Shown here: one piece after another, positions 1 through 8,669 of the stretch
How positions within the stretch are numbered: the first letter of the stretch is position 1
Layout of the letters: every line of letters begins with the position of its first letter
NCBI GenBank assembly: GCA_964495085.1
Contig: CAZBUK010000009.1
Coordinates: 1 to 64,000, forward strand
DNA: 64,000 bases
DNA from: CAZBUK01 sp964495085
GTDB lineage: Bacteria; Bacteroidota; Ignavibacteria; T3Sed10-11
Reading direction: 5' to 3'
Notes under the pieces: model-generated
The model's database searches: none
What the model saw: the letters and a program-made list of their open reading frames with translations, nothing else
Told to the model about the DNA's origin: nothing
Translations under genes and position numbers: made by a program

Positions 1-1251
1 TACAAACAATACGACAGCTCGCCCCGGTACAACGCCAGGGATATCGCGGTTATGCGGGGATTTCTGAACGGCATTCCCGTCGGGCTCGGTTCCGCCACCC
101 CCTCGATCGAATCATATCACAATGCGAAATCCGACAAATATAAGCTGCTCGAGCTTCCCGAGCGCATCAATAATTTACCGCTGCCGAAAGTGCAGATTGT
201 GAATATGCGCGAGGAGCGGAAGATTCTCCGGAGCGAGAAACAGAACGGAAACACATCGCTGTCGCGGCTCCTCCGCGAGCACATCGAGACGCGCATACGT
301 CGGAAAGAGGCGGTCATTCTGCTGCAAAATCGGAGAGGATTCGCACCGTATCTTGAATGCCAGGAGTGCGGCCATACCGAAGAGTGCGATACCTGCAGTG
401 TCACGCTCACCTATCATAAGGTCAAATCCCACCTCCGCTGTCATTACTGCGGGGCGGTCCGCAGGATTCCGGATTCCTGTCCGGTCTGCAAGGGCTCGCG
501 CCTGGAATACCAGGGATTCGGAACACAACGGGTAGAAGAGGAGCTGCAGCAGATACTGCCCCTCGCACGCATCATCCGCATGGATCTCGACTCGACGTCG
601 AGAAAAGGATCGCATCATAAGATACTCGCGAAGTTTGAAGAGGGTGTATACGACATACTTCTCGGAACGCAGATGGTTGCGAAGGGTCTGGACTTCGAAC
701 GGGTAACGCTCGTCGGGGTGATTTCCGCGGATACGCAACTGTTGCTGCCGGATTTCCGGGCGGCTGAACGGACGTTCCAGCTGCTCACGCAGGTTGCGGG
801 ACGTTCGGGCCGGAGCAAGCTGGAGGGAGAGGTAATCATTCAGACGAACCATCCGGATCACTACAGCCTGCTGCACGCGACGACCCACGATTACCACGCC
901 TTCTACCAGGATGAGATCGGGAGACGGGCAGAGACGCATTGGCCCCCTCATACCCGCATCGTGCTCCTTGAGTCACGCTCGGAAAAAGAATCGTCGGCAA
1001 TGGAAACATTGTCGGGCATAGCAGAACGACTGACGACATTCCTGGGCAAAGACTTCATCGTTCTCGGTCCGGCTCCCGCCGCATTGCTGAAGATGAAAAA
1101 CGTATATCGTTACCATCTGATCTTGAAGGTACCCCGTCATCTCGATCCGTCGGGAAAACTCGTAAGGGAAGCGATCCGCAAATCACTCTCCGGTAAAATC
1201 GCCTCGAAAACAAAATTGATCATCGATATAGATCCATACGGATTACTGTAG
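1..1251 (+). CDS. priA: Primosomal protein N' (PriA helicase), C-terminal part, truncated by the window edge
   Basis: PriA is the superfamily 2 DNA helicase that reloads the replisome at stalled forks. The reading frame is open from base 1, before the first ATG at 52, and the residues encoded there (YDSSPRYNARDIAV) belong to the conserved PriA helicase core, so the gene starts outside the window. Visible parts are GSATPSIES (motif III), a zinc-binding cysteine region (CQECG, CDTC, CHYCG, CPVCKG), motif V (LLGTQMVAKGLDF) and motif VI (QVAGRSGRS). The C-terminal end (DIDPYGLL) is a normal PriA terminus. Identification is secure. Only the N-terminal DNA-binding and Walker A parts are missing, because of the window boundary. 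Confidence 0.97.
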   Translation, partial: YKQYDSSPRYNARDIAVMRGFLNGIPVGLGSATPSIESYHNAKSDKYKLLELPERINNLPLPKVQIVNMREERKILRSEKQNGNTSLSRLLREHIETRIRRKEAVILLQNRRGFAPYLECQECGHTEECDTCSVTLTYHKVKSHLRCHYCGAVRRIPDSCPVCKGSRLEYQGFGTQRVEEELQQILPLARIIRMDLDSTSRKGSHHKILAKFEEGVYDILLGTQMVAKGLDFERVTLVGVISADTQLLLPDFRAAERTFQLLTQVAGRSGRSKLEGEVIIQTNHPDHYSLLHATTHDYHAFYQDEIGRRAETHWPPHTRIVLLESRSEKESSAMETLSGIAERLTTFLGKDFIVLGPAPAALLKMKNVYRYHLILKVPRHLDPSGKLVREAIRKSLSGKIASKTKLIIDIDPYGLL

Positions 1252-1542
1252 CGAAGCCCCCTATGTCCGCCGGAGCAGCGATTCTATCGATCGTTCTTCG
1301 TATGCCGCATTGATGTTACTGCCGGTGAACTTATGTATGCGATACGGGGAAATGTCGACTGGGCCGAAGAGGCATCACACGATATTATTCGGTTATATTC
1401 AAAGGCGGGAAAAGGAAAGGTGTGCCGGATCGATGAGGCATGCATCGTGATTCCGGCGATGACAGGATAAAATGACGCTATACTCGCAGGCCGGGAAAAA
1501 CATTTGCCTGCTTAAGGGAAACGGCTAAAAAAGTACGTGAAA
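1252..1542. other. Intergenic stretch after priA, no supported gene
   Basis: About 290 bases between priA and a short minus-strand gene. The priA frame stays open after its TAG for about 73 codons (to a TAA near 1468), with an internal ATG at 1333 that would give 45 residues. There is no clear ribosome binding site and I recognise no family, so it is not called as a gene. No convincing terminator was seen. Confidence 0.4.
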
Positions 1543-1686
1543 TCAGAGGTCAAAAAGGATCTCGTCGGTATCGTAACGTCTGTTCAGGAGATCCTGTTTC
1601 CGTTTACTGCTTAGTTTGCAGAGCATGAGCGTTACCGGGACGGCGAGCGTCACCGCCGTTGCGAGCCAAGTGAACGTACGGGCCAT
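1543..1686 (-). CDS. Small single-pass membrane protein (47 aa)
   Basis: This short frame begins at ATG 1686 with a purine-rich GAGGAAG ribosome binding site a few bases upstream and ends at TGA 1543. The peptide has an N-terminal hydrophobic segment (about residues 5-23: TWLATAVTLAVPVTLMLC) followed by a basic and then acidic tail (SSKRKQ, RRYDTDEIL), as expected for a small inner-membrane protein with a cytoplasmic tail. It shares orientation with the other small membrane gene at 1872-2048. I do not recognise a family. The ribosome binding site and clean topology are the only support. Confidence 0.5.
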   Translation of the reverse strand: MARTFTWLATAVTLAVPVTLMLCKLSSKRKQDLLNRRYDTDEILFDL

Positions 1687-1871
1687 TTTTGCTTCCTCGG
1701 AAGAATTTTGGTATCGTATTTAGAAGCAATATAAAGAGGTAACTTTCCCGCTGCTGTGCCTAACATCACAGACCGTCCACTGATAAACGCAAACGAGACA
1801 CACCTCACCTGTATCTAACCCTGAAAAGATCGGGATATAATATAGATACCGTCACCGTTAAAAACTACCTA

Positions 1872-2048
1872 TCAGAAATCTGCGCGGGAGAGCGCCCGTT
1901 CGGTATCGCGGAGAGCAAAATCTCCTTTTTGTTCAGAGCGTTTGAATATCAGGTGCCGAGGTATATCTTCTTCAAATACGATCTTAATAACCCAACCGAT
2001 TCCGATTCCAATAACGACCCCCAATCCTACCCACACGGCATGCTTCAT
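1872..2048 (-). CDS. Small membrane protein (58 aa)
   Basis: The start chosen is ATG 2048 (MKHAVWVG) because AGAGGA lies 5 bases upstream. A longer in-frame start at 2114 adds 22 residues with no ribosome binding site. The protein has a glycine-rich transmembrane helix (about residues 4-21, VWVGLGVVIGIGIGWVIK) followed by a charged tail of about 35 residues (KRSEQKGDFALRDTERAL). Function is unknown. Its size and Gly-rich helix are reminiscent of YtxH-type small proteins, but the similarity is weak. It may form a pair with the 47-aa gene at 1543-1686. Confidence 0.6.
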   Translation of the reverse strand: MKHAVWVGLGVVIGIGIGWVIKIVFEEDIPRHLIFKRSEQKGDFALRDTERALSRADF

Positions 2049-2207
2049 AAAATCCTCTCGTGCATCATGGTAACAACTGTTTCGATACGATAGAACCAAG
2101 ATACAAAAACTCACTGAAATTATCGAATTTGTATTTCCCTGGTTTCATCAAACCGGAGGACAATCTCTCAGTGTATCAGGTATCGTCAGCGAACCGTTCT
2201 GAATTCT

Positions 2208-2522
2208 CTATTCAATGACTACGGCCGTTCCGTACGCAAGAATTTCGGCAGCGCTGCTCATCAGATAGCTGGTCGAGAAGCGTACGCCGACGATCGCATT
2301 CGCACCGAGCGCCTGCGCCTCCTCCACCATCCGGTCGAGCGCCTGCTCCCGAGATTCCGCCATCATCTTCGTATAATCCTCGATTTCACCCCCGATGAGC
2401 AATTTGAACAGTGCGAGTATATCTCTTCCGATATGTCTTGCACGTATCGTATTTCCCTTGACGAGACCGAACGTTCTGACGATCTGTTTCCCGGTAATCG
2501 TTTCGGTTGAGGAGAGTATCAT
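2208..2522 (-). CDS. YbjQ/UPF0145 family protein
   Basis: A 104-residue protein matching the UPF0145 (YbjQ) family. The hallmarks are an N-terminal TTE.I.GK..V-like strand (STETITGKQIVRTFGLVKG), ARHIGRD in the middle and the conserved ALGANAIVGVRFSTS stretch before a YGTAVVI end. These small proteins form pentamers and are often called heavy-metal-binding-domain-like, but no biochemical role is settled. The start overlaps the end of the anti-sigma-like gene by 4 bases, so it is the last gene of the sigma/anti-sigma operon and probably translationally coupled. A function in the same envelope or stress response is an inference from context only. Confidence 0.9.
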   Translation of the reverse strand: MILSSTETITGKQIVRTFGLVKGNTIRARHIGRDILALFKLLIGGEIEDYTKMMAESREQALDRMVEEAQALGANAIVGVRFSTSYLMSSAAEILAYGTAVVIE

Positions 2523-2986
2523 CGTATAATATCCTTATATCGTTCAGATTTGTGAAGAAATATTTTTTCACGCAATACCGAAATGAGCAGGATGACCGCT
2601 CCGGCTGCGAGGCAGAATATCGCCCCCTTCAGATACCAGGGAAGTCCTGCATCCGCAAACAGTCCGCGCAGGAATTCGATAGCGCCGAAGGTCAGCAGCA
2701 CGATCGCTCCGAATGAGACGAGAATCCAGCCCAGCCCGCGCTCCATTCTATTATATACGCGCAGCCAGTACGACTGCCAGATATCCTCCGAAGGTTCCTT
2801 AAATTTCAGGTTCATCGTAACCTCCTTATATTTTTTTAACTCCCGATATTCCTCCTCGAGATCGGGGTGTTTACGGAGCGACGCGAATAAATCCGTAAGC
2901 TCAGCATCGCTCAATTCCCCGTCCAGCGCGGCAGTCATGAGCCGGCGAATATTTTCGAACTCCGCTCCGCGGTCATGCATGCTCAT
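2519..2986 (-). CDS. Putative membrane anti-sigma factor
   Basis: A 155-residue protein with a helical cytoplasmic N-terminus (about 1-80; LMTAALDGELSDAELTDLFASLRKHPDLEEEYREL resembles the anti-sigma domain that counts down residues against the sigma factor) and two transmembrane helices (about 85-106 and 118-137). There is no HxxxCxxC zinc motif, so it would be a non-ZAS type anti-sigma. Its start overlaps the end of the ECF sigma gene by 14 bases, the usual arrangement for a sigma/anti-sigma pair. It probably holds the sigma factor at the inner membrane. The signal sensed is unknown. Confidence 0.75.
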   Translation of the reverse strand: MSMHDRGAEFENIRRLMTAALDGELSDAELTDLFASLRKHPDLEEEYRELKKYKEVTMNLKFKEPSEDIWQSYWLRVYNRMERGLGWILVSFGAIVLLTFGAIEFLRGLFADAGLPWYLKGAIFCLAAGAVILLISVLREKIFLHKSERYKDIIR

Positions 2987-3566
2987 AGCCCAACCTCCTG
3001 ATGATACTTCTGAACCTGCTCCGTGCGGCGTGCAGGCGGGACATCACCGTGCCCATCGGAATCGATAACAGTTCGCCGATCTCCCTGTAAGAGTATCCAT
3101 GCATGTCCTTGAGCAGGATGATTTCCCTGTCCGATGAATCAAGTTCGTCGAGCGTTCGAACGACGAGCAGCGGCAGGTCCGGCTGATCATCGAACCGGCC
3201 GGTATCGTCGATCTTCCTTTCGAGCCACTCTTCGCCCGGAAGATCGGAAAACCGGGTTGCCCGCCGATTTGAATTCCTAATCGCGTTCAGACAGAGGTTT
3301 CTGAGCGTCGAGTAATAGAACGGAAAGAATCCTTTCGCCGGATCGAATGTCTTCAACGACCTCCAGACTCTCACGAACGCCTCCTGCGATAAGTCGAGCG
3401 CCTCATCGCGCGACCGGACGAATGAGAGAGCAAGATAATACGCCCGCTCCATATAAAGCTTTACCAGCCTGCCGTAAGCAACCGTATCGCCCCGGATGCT
3501 TTTACCAAGAAGCTCTTCTTCAGTCTGCGGCGGCTTTTCGCTCGATATGCCGACCAACCGGTTCAT
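2973..3566 (-). CDS. ECF-type RNA polymerase sigma factor
   Basis: A 197-residue sigma-70 family protein with only regions 2 and 4. Region 2 (about 30-100) contains ALSFVRSRDEALDLSQEAFVRVW and the DNA-melting stretch around FYYSTLRNLCLNAIR. Region 4 (about 135-190) contains the helix-turn-helix GYSYREIGELLSIPMGTVMSRLHAAR. It directs transcription of a small stress or envelope regulon and is probably inhibited by the overlapping membrane protein downstream. The operon order sigma, anti-sigma, YbjQ-like is compact. Such operons are commonly autoregulated, but I could not assign the promoter. Confidence 0.93.
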   Translation of the reverse strand: MNRLVGISSEKPPQTEEELLGKSIRGDTVAYGRLVKLYMERAYYLALSFVRSRDEALDLSQEAFVRVWRSLKTFDPAKGFFPFYYSTLRNLCLNAIRNSNRRATRFSDLPGEEWLERKIDDTGRFDDQPDLPLLVVRTLDELDSSDREIILLKDMHGYSYREIGELLSIPMGTVMSRLHAARSRFRSIIRRLGYEHA

Positions 3567-3784
3567 CTGTTATATATACACCTCATCTGAAAAATTATTC
3601 GTCGACCGGTGCGATGTGCTCTATAATAAATTCCAAGACGGTATTCTAATCGTCTCAGGATACGTCCGGCGGTAGAATATACAGCATTACCGGGTAAAAT
3701 TCTCAGCTTGCAACACTCCCTAATTTCATGTACATTACTGCGCATCGTTCAATAAAAGCCATTACATCGACAAGGATAAGCTCT

Positions 3785-4522
3785 ATGCGGCTCGCGGTAA
3801 ATATCGATCACATAGCAACGGTCAGGGAAGCCCGGGGAGGCATCGAACCCGATCCGGTAACCGCGGCACATATCGCCGAGCTTGCCGGAGCAGAGGGTAT
3901 CGTGTGTCACCTTCGGGAGGACCGGCGGCATATTAACGACCGGGATGTCCGACTGCTCCGTGAGACCGTCAAGACGCGGCTCGACCTGGAAATGGCCGCG
4001 ACCGAGGAGATTATCTCCATCGCACTCGATATCGTTCCCGATCTCGTGACCCTCGTTCCCGAGCGCAGACAGGAGCTTACCACGGAATCCGGTCTCGACC
4101 TTACAGGAAACAGAAAAACCATCCAGACCGCCATAGACCGCTTCCATAAAAAGGATATCGCGGTGAGTCTGTTCCTGGATCCCGAGCCGGCATTAATCAA
4201 AATAGCGGACGAAGTCGATGCCGATTTCATTGAGATCCATACCGGAGAATTCGCAAATGCGGCGACACACGAGGAGACCGGGCGTCAACTCGATAGGATT
4301 CGAAATGCAGCCGCTTATGCACGAAATCTCGGATTAGGCGTAAACGCAGGCCATGGAATTAATTACGTAAACGTCAAGCATATCGCACCGATCCGGGAAA
4401 TTGAGGAGATCAGCATCGGCCATGCGATCATCAGCAGGGCGTTATTCACCGGCCTCGATCGCGCTGTGAAGGATATGATTGAACTGATGCATCGCCATGC
4501 GGACGATGCTCCCGAAGATTAA
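3785..4522 (+). CDS. pdxJ: Pyridoxine 5'-phosphate synthase
   Basis: PdxJ condenses 1-deoxy-D-xylulose 5-phosphate with 3-amino-2-oxopropyl phosphate to make pyridoxine 5'-phosphate in the DXP-dependent vitamin B6 pathway. The 245-residue TIM barrel starts with RLAVNIDHIATVREARGG, a PdxJ signature, and continues with VCHLREDRRHI, LEMAATEEI and VNAGHGINYVN, all conserved active-site segments. The start at ATG 3785 has AAGGA upstream. A longer start at 3728 would add 19 non-conserved residues. It stands alone on the plus strand, divergent from the sigma-factor operon. Confidence 0.97.
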   Translation: MRLAVNIDHIATVREARGGIEPDPVTAAHIAELAGAEGIVCHLREDRRHINDRDVRLLRETVKTRLDLEMAATEEIISIALDIVPDLVTLVPERRQELTTESGLDLTGNRKTIQTAIDRFHKKDIAVSLFLDPEPALIKIADEVDADFIEIHTGEFANAATHEETGRQLDRIRNAAAYARNLGLGVNAGHGINYVNVKHIAPIREIEEISIGHAIISRALFTGLDRAVKDMIELMHRHADDAPED

Positions 4523-4703
4523 TCTGCAGCTTTGAGAGCGGTAATCTCCACCAGATGAGGTTTCGTTTTCCCGGAGCCGGCACATCGCCTCCCCTCCTCC
4601 CCGGATCGGCAAGGAATCACCGGATGTGTCCGGGTAGGTATTTTTTACGATGGGTTCTCAGCAAGACTGCGTTTTCTATAGAGAAGAAGCGGACCTCCCG
4701 GGA

Positions 4704-5306
4704 TTAAAAGCCGAGCGCGGTTCTCACCTGCCCGACCTCTTTGAACTGAATCGTCTGAAATCCGACTTTCGCTGCGGCTTCGATATTATCGGACCGGTCG
4801 TCGATAAAAACAATTTTTCCGGGCTCTATCTCCATTCTTCGAGCGGTTTCGATATATATTTCGGGATCCGGTTTGACCAGTCCCATTTCGTAGGAGAGGA
4901 ACCATTTCCGGAATAACCGGAGCGACGGGGCTTTACTGAGCGCTTCATCGAAGTGGGGCTCGTTCGTATTGCTCAACAGATAGACGGGTTTCAAGAGGGA
5001 TGCACTGTGTACAATTTCGTACATCCCTGCTATCTCATCGCCGATAATCGCCCGCCATGCCGGTTCGAACGCCGGTTCGTCCATCCGAAAATTCAACACT
5101 TCGCCTGATGCAGCAACGAACTCTTTGGTCGTCATTATACCGGATTCGTACTTCACCATGAGATCGGACCGGAGGTACCGGTTCAGCGCCTCTTCGACGG
5201 ATAATTTACTGTCCAGGCCGAGTTTGTGGAGAAAGCGATCGAAATGAATATGAACGAGGACATGCCCGAGATCGAAAAGATAGGCGTCGATGTGCGATAC
5301 GGACAT
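4704..5306 (-). CDS. HAD-superfamily (subfamily IA) phosphatase
   Basis: A 200-residue haloacid-dehalogenase-fold hydrolase. Motif I is FDLGHVLVHI, with the nucleophilic Asp followed by Leu-Gly, a variant typical of YihX-like sugar phosphatases and related IA members. Motif II is LLSNTNEPH, motif III is LVKPDPEIY and motif IV is FIDDRSDNI. A helical cap domain occupies about residues 20-85. It is likely a small-molecule phosphatase, possibly of glucose-1-phosphate type, but the substrate cannot be read from sequence. It lies 11 bases downstream of the TPR gene and is the last gene of a three-gene operon with the DUF151 nuclease. Confidence 0.85.
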   Translation of the reverse strand: MSVSHIDAYLFDLGHVLVHIHFDRFLHKLGLDSKLSVEEALNRYLRSDLMVKYESGIMTTKEFVAASGEVLNFRMDEPAFEPAWRAIIGDEIAGMYEIVHSASLLKPVYLLSNTNEPHFDEALSKAPSLRLFRKWFLSYEMGLVKPDPEIYIETARRMEIEPGKIVFIDDRSDNIEAAAKVGFQTIQFKEVGQVRTALGF

Positions 5307-5317
5307 ACGGACCCGGA

Positions 5318-6109
5318 CTATTTTATCGATTGCATGAGATCGTGAGCCTGCGCGCGGTAGTGGTCGTCCAATTGGTTCAGCGTCGGCAGGGTTGCAATCG
5401 GTTCAAGCAGCTCGTGAGCCCGGCGGTTCTCTTTTTTCCTTACATATGCCCGTGCGGCATCGAGGCGTATCATGATGAATTCCGGGTAGAGTGCAAGTGC
5501 GGTATCGTAGTGTTCGATCGCCTTATCGAGATTAGCCCAGCCGAGACCGAGAGGGAGCCTGAACAACCGGGGCCGATCGCTGACGGCCGCGTGCGTCCGG
5601 GCATAGACATAATGAGCTATGGAATTGCCTGGATCGAGCTCGATGGCTTTCTCGACCGTTTCGCGGGTCTGTTTCACTAGATCGATGGAATCCCAGATTC
5701 CTTTATACAGAGCGATCTGTCCCATCGCGATCGCGCGCCGGGTATGCGCCATGCTGTTCTCAGGATCGGCGGCAACGGCACGATCCGCATAGGTCAGCGC
5801 TTGCTGGTAGAGTTCAAGCTTCTCCGGCGCTTTATCCTCGGGATCGGCGGAAAACACCTGAGCGGAATCAGCCATGACCCGGCTGAGCCGCCACAGTATT
5901 TCGGCGCTGCCCGGAAATGTCGCTGCGGCGATCTGTAAGTGGACTAAGGTTTTGGCATGATCGAACTCGTGCTGGGAGTAAATGTCAGCCTGTTCGAGTA
6001 TGGTCGGGAGCTCGTCGTTACCCTGAGCCGTGGAACTTAGAGATACTCCGCTCAAAAGAACGAAAGCGAAGATGGCGAGCATAATGCCCGCAGTATGTAT
6101 GGACACCAT
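5318..6109 (-). CDS. Exported TPR-repeat protein
   Basis: A 263-residue protein with an N-terminal signal-like hydrophobic segment (about 8-28, ending near SSTAQG), then helical tetratricopeptide-like repeats over about residues 45-255. Repeat signatures include ALTYADRAVAADPENSMAHTRRAIAMGQIALYKG, VEKAIELDPGNSIAHYVYARTHA and AIEHYDTALALYPEFIMIRLDAARAYV (quoted here as separate units of the repeat). It is probably a periplasmic scaffold. Its ATG follows the DUF151 stop codon directly, so the two are co-translated. No enzymatic motif is visible and partners are unknown. Confidence 0.8.
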   Translation of the reverse strand: MVSIHTAGIMLAIFAFVLLSGVSLSSTAQGNDELPTILEQADIYSQHEFDHAKTLVHLQIAAATFPGSAEILWRLSRVMADSAQVFSADPEDKAPEKLELYQQALTYADRAVAADPENSMAHTRRAIAMGQIALYKGIWDSIDLVKQTRETVEKAIELDPGNSIAHYVYARTHAAVSDRPRLFRLPLGLGWANLDKAIEHYDTALALYPEFIMIRLDAARAYVRKKENRRAHELLEPIATLPTLNQLDDHYRAQAHDLMQSIK

Positions 6110-6703
6110 TTAGTCACCTTGACTGAGTGAGCGAATTTCGTCGCGTATTTTTGCTGCCGCCTCATAATCCTCGCGTTCAACCGATTCTTTAAGTTGTTTC
6201 TGGAGCATTTCGAGCTTGGTCATCTTCGTCTGCGGTTTTTTCTCCCCCTTCTGCTTGAGTAACTGTTCGAGATCTCCCTCCTCCGCTCCTTCATCCTCGG
6301 GAATAAATGCCGCTTCGTTCATAACGACTTCGGCTACGAAAATGGGTACACCGTATCTGACGGCGAGCGCTATGGCATCGCTCGGGCGGGAATCTATATC
6401 GGCATTCAACGAATTCAATGACAGACGGGCGTAGAAGGTTCCGTCGCGCAGCTCGCTGATAATAACATTGTGGAGCGACAAGCCGGCAGAATCTATAATA
6501 TTTTTAATCAGGTCATGGGTCAGAGGCCGCGGAGGTTTGATACCCTCCATCTCAAGTGCGATCGCCTGTGCTTCGAAGGCACCGATGATTATCGGCAGAC
6601 GCCGACTGCCCGATACCTCTTTGAGAATAAGCGCGTATGCGCCGCCGCTGGCCGGACTGGCCGCCAATCCCATTATTTCGACTTGAATCTTACTGTTTTC
6701 CAC
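6110..6703 (-). CDS. Bifunctional nuclease-family protein (DUF151) with C-terminal UVR motif
   Basis: A 197-residue protein. Residues 1-130 match the bifunctional nuclease (BFN/DUF151) fold: LILKEVSGSRRLPIIIGAFEAQAIALEMEG, followed by RPLTHDL and the conserved SRPSDAIALAVRYGVPIFV. An acidic/charged linker leads to a UVR-type helical hairpin at about 160-193 (EREDYEAAAKIRDEI), the UvrB-UvrC interaction motif also found in other proteins. BFN homologues are widespread in Bacteroidota, Actinobacteria and plants, with weak RNase/DNase activity reported for plant members. It is the first gene of an operon with the TPR and HAD genes. Confidence 0.9.
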   Translation of the reverse strand: MENSKIQVEIMGLAASPASGGAYALILKEVSGSRRLPIIIGAFEAQAIALEMEGIKPPRPLTHDLIKNIIDSAGLSLHNVIISELRDGTFYARLSLNSLNADIDSRPSDAIALAVRYGVPIFVAEVVMNEAAFIPEDEGAEEGDLEQLLKQKGEKKPQTKMTKLEMLQKQLKESVEREDYEAAAKIRDEIRSLSQGD

Positions 6704-6799
6704 ACCAACCTCCGCAAAAAAAGAATGCCTTCACATGCACAGGACCTGCTTGCCCTTCAAAGTATGTTAATCTATAAAGATGTCCCGTAAAATTCAAAT

Positions 6800-7783
6800 T
6801 TATTTTTTCATCGTTTTCTTCAACTCTTCGATAAGTGCAGGCACTATCTCAAATGCATCTCCGACGATTCCGTAGTCTGCAGTCTGGAATATCGGAGCGT
6901 CCTTATCCTTGTTGATTGCAACAATATATTTTGAGGACGACATTCCGGCGAGATGCTGAACAGCTCCCGAAATGCCGACGGCCACGTACAATGCAGGGCT
7001 CACGGTCTTTCCCGTCTGGCCCACCTGTTCGTCATGAGGTCTCCATCCCGCATCGACAACCGCACGCGATGCGCCCACCGCAGCGCCCAGGGTCTCGGCC
7101 AGCTCCTCGATGAGTTTGAAGTTCTCGGGACCCTTTAATCCCCTCCCGCCCGACACGATGATATCGGCTTCGGTGACGTCCAGCTTACCCTTCGATACCG
7201 TTGTTATCTTAGTGACCCGCGCTTTAAATTCGGACTCGGCCAGATCGACGGAGTGCTCGATAATTTCGGCATCCGTGCCGGATAGTTCATCCGCCGGAAA
7301 CACGTTCGGACGCAGGGTGAATATTTTCACCGGAGCCGCGACAGCGACCTCGAGCAGCGCCTTGCCGGCATATACGGGCCGTGTTGCGACGATGTCGCCG
7401 TCGGCAACGCGAAGTTCCGTACAGTCGGCCGCAACCGCACCGTCGACCCGCACGGCGACGCAAGGCGCAAGATCCTTGCCGAGCGACGTTGCGGGAATGA
7501 AGAGTATCGAGGCTTCCTCCTTTTTACATACGTCGGCGACAACCTTTGCGTATGCGGTGGTCGAATACAGATTCAGCTTTTCATCGCGGACGGCGACAAC
7601 CGATGCGGCTCCGTACTTCCCAGCCTGCCGTATGCCGTCGTCGATGTCTCTGCCGACGATGAGCGCCTTGACGGTTCCGCCGAGCTCGTCGGCAATTTTG
7701 CGGGCGGTCCGAAGGGTCTCATACGACGAGCGTTTAATCTCTCCGTTTCGTTGTTCGATGTATGAAAGTATGGTGACGCTCAT
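6800..7783 (-). CDS. etfA: Electron transfer flavoprotein, alpha subunit
   Basis: EtfA carries the FAD and, with EtfB, shuttles electrons from acyl-CoA and other dehydrogenases to the quinone pool. The 327-residue protein has an N-terminal Rossmann-like domain and a C-terminal FAD domain with the signature segments SGGRGLKGPENF, VDAGWRPHDEQVGQTGK and GISGAVQHLAGM, and the end KYIVAINKDKDAPIFQTADYG in pieces. It lies 23 bases downstream of etfB on the same strand. A thiolase at the window end suggests fatty-acid or amino-acid beta-oxidation in the same genome. Confidence 0.97.
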   Translation of the reverse strand: MSVTILSYIEQRNGEIKRSSYETLRTARKIADELGGTVKALIVGRDIDDGIRQAGKYGAASVVAVRDEKLNLYSTTAYAKVVADVCKKEEASILFIPATSLGKDLAPCVAVRVDGAVAADCTELRVADGDIVATRPVYAGKALLEVAVAAPVKIFTLRPNVFPADELSGTDAEIIEHSVDLAESEFKARVTKITTVSKGKLDVTEADIIVSGGRGLKGPENFKLIEELAETLGAAVGASRAVVDAGWRPHDEQVGQTGKTVSPALYVAVGISGAVQHLAGMSSSKYIVAINKDKDAPIFQTADYGIVGDAFEIVPALIEELKKTMKK

Positions 7784-7806
7784 AGCGAGAAGGTCTCCTC
7801 TTTCCG

Positions 7807-8553
7807 TTATATGACTTTTGCGTCCTCGCGAAGCAGCCGGACGAGCTCGGACACGGCAGTTGCATCGGTGCCTACAATCCTTCCCGCACTCTTTGCCGGC
7901 GGTTTCTTCATAGAGAGGACGCGCACCCTGGGCTCCGTTTTCAGGGATTCGATCTCTTCGATCGGCTTCTTCTTAGCCTGCATGATGCCTTTCAGGGAAG
8001 GGTACCTGGGCTCGTTCAATCCCCGCTGTGCGGTGACGACGCATGGAAGCGAGGCCTCGACCTTCTCGTGAGCTCCCTCAATCTCCCGCTCTGCGGTCAG
8101 CAGACCGTCCCCCACCTCGAGTTTGACGACGACGCTCACTGATGCGATATTCAGAAACTCGGCGATCAAACCGCCTACTTGCAGGTTATCGTAATCGATT
8201 GATTGCTTCCCGAGAATGATCAAATCAGGCGTCGCCCCTTTAAAATACTCTGCGATACTCCTTGCAACCGCCCACGAATCCCGTTGCACATCGTCTTTGA
8301 GGAGTACCGCCTTATCCGCTCCCATGGCGAGGGCTTTCCGCAGCGACTCTTTGTGAGTATCACCACCGACAGAGACGACCGCTACCTCTCCCCCCTTCTG
8401 TTCGCGAACTCTGAGGGCCTCCTCCACGGCAAATTCGTCGTATGGATTTAATATATAGTTCACACCCGACGGATTAATGCTTTTGCCGTCGGAACCGACT
8501 GTCACCTTCGTTTCGGTATCGGGGACATGACTGATGCACACAGCTATGTTCAT
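7807..8553 (-). CDS. etfB: Electron transfer flavoprotein, beta subunit
   Basis: The AMP-binding partner of EtfA, 248 residues. Hallmarks are the N-terminal NIAVCISHVPDTETKV, INPSGVNYILNPYDEFAVEEALRVRE (ETF beta signature, quoted in part), the VVSVGG and ALAMGADKAVLL segments, and the recognition-loop region VVTAQRGLNEPRYPSLKGIMQAKKKPI in part. Together the two subunits form a soluble heterodimer. The order etfB-etfA with a 23-base gap is the normal operon order. No regulator is adjacent. Confidence 0.97.
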   Translation of the reverse strand: MNIAVCISHVPDTETKVTVGSDGKSINPSGVNYILNPYDEFAVEEALRVREQKGGEVAVVSVGGDTHKESLRKALAMGADKAVLLKDDVQRDSWAVARSIAEYFKGATPDLIILGKQSIDYDNLQVGGLIAEFLNIASVSVVVKLEVGDGLLTAEREIEGAHEKVEASLPCVVTAQRGLNEPRYPSLKGIMQAKKKPIEEIESLKTEPRVRVLSMKKPPAKSAGRIVGTDATAVSELVRLLREDAKVI

Positions 8554-8669
8554 TGAACCTCCGGACGTCGTAATCTGACAGGTGGGAATTGCTTGATTGT
8601 GAAATGATTAGAAATAATATAGACATGATGCGCTTGAAAATCAAATAACCGGAATCCCGGGATAAATCG

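Noticed and set aside
1252..1470. Open frame continuing after the priA TAG, with an internal ATG at 1333
   Set aside because: No ribosome binding site and no recognisable family. PriA already ends normally, so it is neither a frameshifted piece of priA nor a convincing gene.
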